From: an uncultured Oscillospiraceae bacterium
GTDB lineage: Bacteria > Bacillota > Clostridia > Oscillospirales > Oscillospiraceae
DNA length: 10,082 nucleotides
Assembly (NCBI GenBank): GCA_934597345.1
Contig: CAKTRJ010000053.1
Coordinates: 1-10,082, forward strand
Direction of reading: 5' to 3'
A program made the translations under genes and the position numbers. How positions within the stretch are numbered: the first letter of the stretch is position 1; each line of letters starts with the position of its first letter. The notes beneath the pieces were generated by a model. It searched no databases, had not been told where the DNA came from, and saw nothing but the letters and a program-made list of their open reading frames with translations. Below are positions 5,102-10,082 of the stretch, one piece after another.

Positions 5102-6472
5102 TCACCCTTCTATCGTCTGCACCGTGCCCACGAACAGCGGCACATTGGCGTCGTTGAGGATCACGAATAAGAATGGCCGGTTCAGGTTCATCTCCACCAC
5201 GGGAGGCGGCTCCTCGGCCGCCGTGGTATCCACTACGATTTCCGTGTAGGCCGCGGCCTCCACGCCATCCTCGTCGATCTTGACGCGGGCGGCCTGCATG
5301 ACGCTGCTCACCACGGCGCCGCTGTCGGTCAGCGGCGTGAAGTCCGCCGCGTCGGCGTCAAAAGCGTCGGTCACGCCCAGCGCTTTCAGGACATCCATCA
5401 GGTCAACGGAGGACTTCACATCGAACCTCGGCACCGACCACACCACGTCGGCCATGCTGTACTCCCCCGTCAGCTCCGTCAGGAAGCCATCCCGTGCCAG
5501 CAGGCTCTCCGGCGTCACGCCCTCCTCCGGCAGCACGAACACCATCCGACCATATTTCAGTCTCCTGGGCGCGGCGGTATAGCCCTCGCCCTTCCGGTAA
5601 GTGCCTTCGTCCGTCCGGTGCATAAAGTCCACTTGCTGCTTGCTGCCGTCGGCAGCGGTAAAGGTATCCGTTTCCGTCCGGCTGCTCTCGAAGGTATCCT
5701 GCCAACCGGCCTTATAATATATGGTATTGTACAGCCGCAGCAGGTTGTCCGCATCCGTGCGGATATCCCCCGTCTCTTCAGACAGCAAGCCGCCAGTCTG
5801 CTGGTTCAGCCAGCTGGCAATGGCCTTGTCCGCCTCCTCCGTCCCCATGGGCACCCGGTAGGAGGAAGCATAGTACCACTCCGCCAGCGTGTCCGTCGCC
5901 GACTGCTTCACATCGGCATCCTCCTGCAGGAACGCGGCGTTGGCCAACCGGCACACGGCATCATCGTCCCGATAGACGCTCAGCCACAGGTCTTTGATCT
6001 GCTGCCGCAGCGCTTCCGTGTCGGCAGCGCCCAGCAGATCCATCACCTGCTGCTTTGCCTCGCCGTCCGTCAGCTCCGTCAGCATCCCCAGCGCCACATA
6101 AAGACTGATGGGCGAATAGACGGTATTCTCCTGTCCGGCGAAAATTTTCCCCGCCGTTCTTCCGGCAAAGTCCAGCACCGCGCCGTTCTCCGGTTCCACA
6201 TTCATGCCCAGCGCCTGTATTTCCTCCAGCCAGGCATTCAAGTCTGCGAGATAGGCGTCCCAGTCCCCGCCCATGCCGTTTTCCTTGGTATAGTCTCCGA
6301 GCCGCGGCTCCTTGGGGTACACCGGATAGGCCGCCTCCCTGACCGCATACTGCGTCAGATCTACCGCCGGATCCGGCCGCTCCGACCGGCAAACCACTTC
6401 CTCTGCTCCGCCGCAGCCCGCCAGCATCAGCGCTGCCAACACACCGCACAGGATCGCTCTCATTCGCTTCAT
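5102..6472 (-). CDS. Serpin-family lipoprotein 1 (downstream copy, long N-terminal region)
   Basis: The predicted product is a secreted, membrane-anchored serpin, a fold whose inhibitory members trap proteases by inserting their reactive-centre loop into a beta-sheet. It has 456 residues. Residues 1-20 are a lipoprotein signal peptide with lipobox LAGC (Cys20). The helix B motif SPIS is at 120-123, the LYNTIYYKAGW strand follows in the middle, and MNLNRPFLFVI near the end fits the PROSITE serpin signature. The hinge GVEAAAYTE starts at Gly403. The P14 residue is Val rather than Thr or Ser, and the usual shutter His is Gln, so inhibition is likely but not certain. About 48 extra residues separate the lipid anchor from the serpin core compared with the neighbour. 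The ATG is 1 nt after the TGA of the other serpin gene, with GGAGG inside that gene. The target protease is unknown. Confidence 0.9.
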   Translation of the reverse strand: MKRMRAILCGVLAALMLAGCGGAEEVVCRSERPDPAVDLTQYAVREAAYPVYPKEPRLGDYTKENGMGGDWDAYLADLNAWLEEIQALGMNVEPENGAVLDFAGRTAGKIFAGQENTVYSPISLYVALGMLTELTDGEAKQQVMDLLGAADTEALRQQIKDLWLSVYRDDDAVCRLANAAFLQEDADVKQSATDTLAEWYYASSYRVPMGTEEADKAIASWLNQQTGGLLSEETGDIRTDADNLLRLYNTIYYKAGWQDTFESSRTETDTFTAADGSKQQVDFMHRTDEGTYRKGEGYTAAPRRLKYGRMVFVLPEEGVTPESLLARDGFLTELTGEYSMADVVWSVPRFDVKSSVDLMDVLKALGVTDAFDADAADFTPLTDSGAVVSSVMQAARVKIDEDGVEAAAYTEIVVDTTAAEEPPPVVEMNLNRPFLFVILNDANVPLFVGTVQTIEG

Positions 6473-6473
6473 A

Positions 6474-7718
6474 TCACATTTCCTCCATCGTCTGTATCAC
6501 ACCTACGAACAGCGGCACGCCATCCTGCTCAAGAACGAACACAAAGGGCCGGTTCAGATCCATCTCCTCCTCAGGCAGCTCCCGCGGCATTGGGTCGCCG
6601 CCAGCAACCTCCACCTCGGTGTAGGCTGCCGCTTCTACGCCCTGTTCGTCGATCTTCACCCGTGCCGCCTGATTGACGCTCTCCACATACACCAGTTCCT
6701 GCTCCGTCAGGGATGAGAAGTCCGCCTTGCTTACGTCAAAGGCGTCCGTGACCCCCAACGTCTCCAGAACATCGTTCAGTTTCATGGAGGCATGCAGGTC
6801 AAACTTCGGCACCGACCAGTTGACCCGCACCTCCCATTCGTCCACAGCCAGCGGCTCGCCCAGGATGTTCTTCCGCTGCAAAAGCTCCTCCACCGTCACG
6901 CCCTCGTCCGGCAGATAGAAGGTCATGGCGCCGCCATCCTTCAGATACAGCGACGCGCGCCGGTAGCCCTCGCCCAGCGCCACAGGGCTTCCCTCAATGG
7001 AGATGTGCATGAAATCACATGTCTGCTCCGTGCCGTCGGCAGCGGTGAAGATATCCTGTTCCGTCACGCCCTCGAAAAACTCAGTCTGCCACGCTGCTTT
7101 ATAATATAATGTATTGTACAGCCGCAGCAGGTCTCTCTCCTTCGTCTTGATGGCCCCGGTATCCTCGGTCAGCAGGTCGTTGGTCTGCTCATTCAGCCAT
7201 GCGGCAATGGCCTCGTCCGCCGCCTTGCTACCCATGGACACTTGATACGAGGACGCATAGTAGCTCTTCGCCAGAACGTCCAGCGGCTCCTTATGGAACG
7301 TCATATTCTCGTTGAGGAACGCTGCGTTGCCCAGCCACAGGGCGCTGTCCTTCCCGTCACGGTACAGCTGCCGCCACAGCGTCTGCGTCCACTGCCGCAG
7401 TTCCTCACTGTCGGACACGCTCAGCAGATCCATCATCTGCTGCTTCGTCTGCCCGTCCGTCAGCTCCGTCAGCATCCCCAGCGCCGCATACAGGCTCAGC
7501 GGGGAATACACCGCATTTCCTTCTCCGGTGAAAACGGCCGCCGCCGTTTCGTCGCTGAACTGCCGCAGCGTCTCCGTGTCCACCCGATCCTCCGTTTTCC
7601 GCGTCCATGCGGGCGTACCAGCCTCCGCAACGGCATACTTTCCTATTCCCGAACCGCCGCAGCCCGCCAGCATCAGCGCCGCCAGCACACCGCATATGAT
7701 CGCCCGTGCCTTTTTCAT
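6474..7718 (-). CDS. Serpin-family lipoprotein 2 (upstream copy)
   Basis: This is a 414-residue paralogue of the next gene. The signal peptide has lipobox LAGC with Cys20, so the protein should be lipid-anchored outside the cytoplasmic membrane. Serpin marks are SPLS (72-76), LYNTLYYKAAWQTEF, VPKFDLHASMKLNDVLETLG and the signature MDLNRPFVFVL. The hinge GVEAAAYTE starts at Gly360 and is identical to that of serpin 1, but the following loop (VEVAGGDPMPRELPEEE) is different and contains an Arg. This suggests a different protease target, with P1 not assignable from sequence because the loop is longer than in alpha-1-antitrypsin. ATG 7718 is preferred to GTG 7721: it leaves 7 nt after a GGGGG element. 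It is the first gene of the two-gene unit. Short exact DNA matches between the copies point to tandem duplication. Confidence 0.9.
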   Translation of the reverse strand: MKKARAIICGVLAALMLAGCGGSGIGKYAVAEAGTPAWTRKTEDRVDTETLRQFSDETAAAVFTGEGNAVYSPLSLYAALGMLTELTDGQTKQQMMDLLSVSDSEELRQWTQTLWRQLYRDGKDSALWLGNAAFLNENMTFHKEPLDVLAKSYYASSYQVSMGSKAADEAIAAWLNEQTNDLLTEDTGAIKTKERDLLRLYNTLYYKAAWQTEFFEGVTEQDIFTAADGTEQTCDFMHISIEGSPVALGEGYRRASLYLKDGGAMTFYLPDEGVTVEELLQRKNILGEPLAVDEWEVRVNWSVPKFDLHASMKLNDVLETLGVTDAFDVSKADFSSLTEQELVYVESVNQAARVKIDEQGVEAAAYTEVEVAGGDPMPRELPEEEMDLNRPFVFVLEQDGVPLFVGVIQTMEEM

Positions 7719-7842
7719 CACATGTCCCCCCTGTTCCCGATCTTCCTGCGCTATTTGGTTCTATTTTCCTATTTATGTGACGAAAACGCAAGGGCAAATG
7801 TTCCCGTTTTTCGTTCTTCACAGAAAATTTTTACTTTACGCC

Positions 7843-7871
7843 TTTACTTTCACGCGCGAAAGCGTTAAAAT
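7843..7871 (+). promoter_or_regulatory. Promoter of the yerC operon
   Basis: TTTACT (7843-7848), a 17-nt spacer and TAAAAT (7866-7871) match the sigma-A consensus at four and five of six positions. Transcription would start near 7878, about 50 nt before the yerC ATG. The region 7719-7928 lies between divergent genes; no equally good promoter was found for the serpin side. Confidence 0.6.
7848..7861. promoter_or_regulatory. Palindrome in the yerC promoter spacer, possible operator
   Basis: TTTCACGCGCGAAA is a 14-bp near-perfect palindrome (six of seven pairs) between the -35 and -10 boxes of the yerC promoter. A protein bound there would block RNA polymerase. YerC itself is a TrpR-type DNA-binding protein, so autoregulation is a reasonable guess. 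Two near-direct copies beginning TTTACTTT (7830-7842 and 7843-7855) overlap the site. Confidence 0.35.
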
Positions 7872-7881
7872 ATGAAAGTAA

Positions 7882-7905
7882 CCGAGGCTCACAGGGAGCC
7901 ATCGG
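7882..7905 (+). promoter_or_regulatory. 5'UTR hairpin upstream of yerC
   Basis: CCGAGGCTC (7882-7890) pairs with GAGCC (7896-7900) and TCGG (7902-7905), giving nine pairs with one bulged A and an ACAGG loop. It would lie within a few nucleotides of the inferred 5' end and 9 nt before the GGGGAGG site. No T-run follows, so it is not a terminator. It could stabilise the mRNA or tune translation. Confidence 0.45.
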
Positions 7906-7928
7906 ATCGAATAAGGGGAGGAACGATT

Positions 7929-8273
7929 ATGGCCGTGCATACCACAAAATGCAAGATCGCCAAGAAGGAAAAGAACGACCGCCTGTATAAGGCGATCCTG
8001 ACGCTGGAGACCGAGGAGGAGTGCTATAACTTCTTTCAGGATCTGTGCACCATCCCGGAGCTGCGCTCCATGGAGCAGCGCTACGAGGTGGCCACGCTGC
8101 TGAGTCAGGGTCTGATCTATAACGATATTCTGGAGCGCACCGGCGCGTCCAGCGCCACCATCAGCCGCGTGAACCGCAGCCTGATCTACGGCGCGGGCGG
8201 CTATGAGAGCGTGCTGGAGAAAATGCGCGAACTGGAGGAAAAGGACGCCAAGGAGAAGGAGTCCGGGGAATGA
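7929..8273 (+). CDS. yerC: YerC/YecD-type TrpR-like DNA-binding protein
   Basis: The 114-residue product belongs to the TrpR/YerC/YecD group of small helix-turn-helix proteins. After a basic N-terminus (MAVHTTKCKIAKKEKND) there is an all-helical body. MEQRYEVATLLSQGLIYNDI and the following ERTGASSATISRVNRSL segment align with the TrpR helix-turn-helix, the second being the recognition helix. The C-terminus is charged (ELEEKDAKEKESGE). B. subtilis YerC is of unknown detailed role, and no ligand-binding residues can be assigned here. The ATG at 7929 is chosen because GGGGAGG lies 7 nt upstream. An in-frame ATG at 7872 overlaps the promoter -10 region. The stop overlaps the next start (ATGA), so it is coupled to the methyltransferase gene. 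Confidence 0.88.
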   Translation: MAVHTTKCKIAKKEKNDRLYKAILTLETEEECYNFFQDLCTIPELRSMEQRYEVATLLSQGLIYNDILERTGASSATISRVNRSLIYGAGGYESVLEKMRELEEKDAKEKESGE

Positions 8274-9010
8274 GCGCCTATGACGCGCTGGCCGCCAGCT
8301 ATGACACGCTGACCGAGGACGTACAGTACGAAAAGCGGGCCGACTTCATCGAGAAGCTGTTCCGCCGCAGCCGTATTCCGGTGCATACCGTGCTGGATCT
8401 GGCCTGCGGCACCGGCGCCATGACGTGGCTTCTTACCGGCCGCGGCTATGAGCTGATCGCCGTGGACAACAGCGAGGACATGCTGGCCGCCGCCATGAGC
8501 AAAAGCGGCACGGTGGAGGGCGTGGCCCCCATCTTCCTGCACCAGTCCATGCCGAAGCTGGATCTGTACGGCACCGTGGACGCCGCCATCTGCTGTCTGG
8601 ACAGCCTCAACTACCTGACCCGCCCCGCCGACGTGCAGCGCACCTTCCAGCGGCTGCACTTGTTCATCGCGCCCGGCGGACTGCTGGTATTTGACGTCAA
8701 CACCGTGGAGAAGCTCTCGGCGCTGGATGGGCAGGTGTTTCTGGATGAGACGGAGGACACCTACTGCGTCTGGCGCACCGAGTATCACCGGGGGCTGTGT
8801 ACCTACTATGTTGACCTGTTCCGCCAACAGCCGGACGGCGCGTGGGAGCGGGACTTCGAGATCCACCGCCAGCGGGCCTACACCGTGGACGAACTGACCG
8901 AGTGGCTGAAAGCCGCCGGCTTCACCGACGTCCGCACCTATGGCGACATGGTGCGCCGCAGCCCCAAGGAGGGTGAACAGCGCATCTACTTTACCGCCAT
9001 ACGCAAATAA
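8270..9010 (+). CDS. Class I SAM-dependent methyltransferase (YqeM-like)
   Basis: The product has 246 residues and a Rossmann-type methyltransferase fold. Motif I is VLDLACGTG at residues 41-49, the SAM-binding glycine loop. The acidic residue ending strand 2 is Asp67 in ELIAVDNSEDML. A CCLDSLNYL segment lies where motif IV is expected, followed by APGGLLVFDVNT. No substrate-recognition domain beyond the core is obvious, so the substrate (small molecule, RNA or protein) cannot be told. The overall look resembles B. subtilis YqeM, itself of unknown substrate. It starts inside the stop of yerC with a 4-nt ATGA overlap and ends 22 nt before hslO, suggesting one transcript. Confidence 0.88.
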   Translation: MSAYDALAASYDTLTEDVQYEKRADFIEKLFRRSRIPVHTVLDLACGTGAMTWLLTGRGYELIAVDNSEDMLAAAMSKSGTVEGVAPIFLHQSMPKLDLYGTVDAAICCLDSLNYLTRPADVQRTFQRLHLFIAPGGLLVFDVNTVEKLSALDGQVFLDETEDTYCVWRTEYHRGLCTYYVDLFRQQPDGAWERDFEIHRQRAYTVDELTEWLKAAGFTDVRTYGDMVRRSPKEGEQRIYFTAIRK

Positions 9011-9032
9011 CCTCACAAGGAGTGATTTTTCT

Positions 9033-9908
9033 ATGGATCACATCGTAAGAGCCATTTCATCCGACGGTCTGGTACAGGCCGCCGCTATTTGCAGCCGCGA
9101 CCTGACGGAACGGGCGCGGCAGATACACAAGCTGCTGCCGGTGGGCACGGCGGCGCTGGGCCGCACCCTGTCCGCCGCCAGCCTGATGGGCAACGCCCTG
9201 AAGGGCGCAGGAGCCAGCCTGACCCTCCAGATCAAGGGCGGCGGCCCGCTGGGCACTGTGCTGGCCGTGTCCGATAATCTGGGCAACATCCGGGGCTATG
9301 TCACCAATCCGCAGGTGGACATCCCGCTGCGGGAGGACGGCAAACTGGACGTAGGCGGCGCGGTGGGCCGCGAGGGCACCATCACCGTCATCAAGGATCT
9401 CCACATGAAGGAGCCGTATGTGGGCACCATCGACCTGCTGGGCGGCGAGATCGCCGAGGATGTGGCCGCCTATTTCGTGGAATCCGAGCAGATCCCCACC
9501 GCCTGCGGGCTGGGCGTGCTGGTGGACCGTGATCAGAGCGTGAAGGCCGCCGGCGGCTATCTCATTCAGCTGCTGCCCGGCGCCACCGAGGACACCATCG
9601 TCAAGGTGGAGGGCGGCATCATGGCCGCCGGCAACGTCTCCGCCATTCTGGACAAGGACGACGATCCGGAGCACATGCTGCGTCAGGTCATGTCCGACTT
9701 CGACCTGAAAATTCTGGAGACCTGCCCCGTGGAGTACCGCTGCTATTGCAGCCGCCAGCGGGTGGAGAGGGCTTTGATCTCGCTGGGCAAGGACGAGCTT
9801 CAACAGATCCTGGAGGAGCAGGGCCATTGCAGCATGACCTGTCAGTTCTGCGACGCGGTGTACGATTTCTCCGGTGACGAGCTGAAGGCCCTCATCGACA
9901 GTCTGTAA
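9033..9908 (+). CDS. hslO: Redox-regulated holdase chaperone Hsp33
   Basis: Hsp33 is a cytoplasmic chaperone that is inactive when reduced and zinc-bound. Oxidative stress, especially hypochlorite, forms disulfides, releases zinc and unfolds the C-terminal domain, exposing binding surfaces. The product has 291 residues, the normal size. The zinc site is CxC at C237/C239 and CxxC at C270/C273, with the same spacing as the E. coli protein. The GKDELQQILEEQG segment between them is typical, and the N-terminal domain begins MDHIVRAISSDG. Two further cysteines, C231 and C266, flank the zinc pairs. The ATG at 9033 is used since AAGGAG (9017-9022) lies 10 nt upstream. An in-frame ATG at 8940 lies inside the methyltransferase gene. 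No clear terminator follows. Confidence 0.96.
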   Translation: MDHIVRAISSDGLVQAAAICSRDLTERARQIHKLLPVGTAALGRTLSAASLMGNALKGAGASLTLQIKGGGPLGTVLAVSDNLGNIRGYVTNPQVDIPLREDGKLDVGGAVGREGTITVIKDLHMKEPYVGTIDLLGGEIAEDVAAYFVESEQIPTACGLGVLVDRDQSVKAAGGYLIQLLPGATEDTIVKVEGGIMAAGNVSAILDKDDDPEHMLRQVMSDFDLKILETCPVEYRCYCSRQRVERALISLGKDELQQILEEQGHCSMTCQFCDAVYDFSGDELKALIDSL

Positions 9909-9948
9909 GCGTCACGAAAAATTTTTTAGAAAATTTTTGATTTTCTTG

Positions 9949-9977
9949 TTGACAGTTGGGGGAACATTTAGTATAAT
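9949..9977 (+). promoter_or_regulatory. Consensus sigma-A promoter of the tRNA-Val gene
   Basis: TTGACA (9949-9954), 17 nt and TATAAT (9972-9977) match the consensus at all twelve bases. The start should be near 9984, leaving a leader of about 25 nt that can form a GCCG/CGGC hairpin (9985-10002) before the tRNA. The sequence from 9916 to 9948 is AT-rich with A- and T-runs like an UP element. Confidence 0.9.
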
Positions 9978-10008
9978 CATACTCGCCGTTTACGAAAGCG
10001 GCAAGGAC

Positions 10009-10082
10009 GGGAGCATAGCTCAGCTGGTTAGAGCACCTGCCTTACAAGCAGGGGGTCACTGGTTCGAGTCCAGTTGTTCCCA
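10009..10082 (+). tRNA. tRNA-Val (anticodon UAC)
   Basis: All arms fold without mismatch apart from one G-U pair in the acceptor. The acceptor is GGGAGCA with TGTTCCC and discriminator A. The D-stem is GCTC/GAGC with GG in the loop, the anticodon stem is CCTGC/GCAGG, and the T-stem is ACTGG/CCAGT with loop TTCGAGT. The anticodon loop CTTACAA gives anticodon TAC, reading GUA and by wobble other valine codons. Total length to the discriminator is 74 nt. The window ends there, so an encoded CCA and any following tRNA genes cannot be seen. Confidence 0.97.

Noticed and set aside
5618..6676. 352-codon open frame on the plus strand, opposite the serpin genes
   Set aside because: Arg/His/Pro/Gln-rich antisense reading across both serpin genes and their junction; no recognisable motif.
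7740..7800. Promoter for the serpin pair on the minus strand
   Set aside because: The best candidate, TTGCGT with 17 nt to GAAAAT, matches only seven of twelve consensus bases; not strong enough to list.
8201..9016. 271-codon open frame on the minus strand, opposite the methyltransferase gene
   Set aside because: The plus-strand frame has a clear SAM-binding motif, ribosome context and operon neighbours; this one is its shadow.
9911..9939. A/T-run inverted repeat after hslO as a terminator
   Set aside because: The possible stem is only A-T pairs without GC, and the position fits an upstream element of the tRNA promoter.

Overview
The window is chromosomal DNA from a high-GC member of the Firmicutes, most likely a gut Clostridia of the Oscillospiraceae type. 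The reasons are the Firmicutes-like order of the S10 ribosomal-protein operon, strong AGGAGG ribosome binding sites, a YerC-type TrpR-like regulator, a four-cysteine Hsp33 and GC-rich third codon positions. The taxon is inferred from style and family content; no search was run.

Region 1 (1-4924, minus strand) is the first nine genes of the S10 operon, read right to left: rpsJ, rplC, rplD, rplW, rplB, rpsS, rplV, rpsC and the first 29 codons of rplP. Most gaps are about 15-21 nt, and two junctions are 1-nt TAATG overlaps. Two parts are not compact: a leader of about 290 nt before rpsJ with several hairpins, and a 178-nt rpsJ-rplC spacer whose complementary segments could form competing structures. 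The operon promoter (TTGACA, 17-nt spacer, TATTAT) has its -35 box in the loop of a 10-bp hairpin that looks like the terminator of the genes upstream. Phased A-tracts lie just upstream of it.

Region 2 (4993-7718, minus strand) has a compound palindromic intergenic repeat and two tandem, translationally coupled genes for serpin-fold lipoproteins. The two proteins share almost identical signal peptides and serpin hinges but have different reactive-centre loops. They look like surface-anchored protease inhibitors made by a locally duplicated gene.

Region 3 (7843-10082, plus strand) diverges from the serpins: a promoter with a palindrome in its spacer, a 5'UTR hairpin, yerC, an overlapping class I SAM methyltransferase gene, and hslO (redox-controlled chaperone Hsp33). 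A near-consensus promoter then drives a tRNA-Val(UAC) gene that ends at the last base of the window.

Most of the coding content is ordinary. The items most worth a second look are the rpsJ-rplC spacer RNA, the terminator/promoter overlap with the long S10 leader, and the serpin pair with divergent inhibitory loops.
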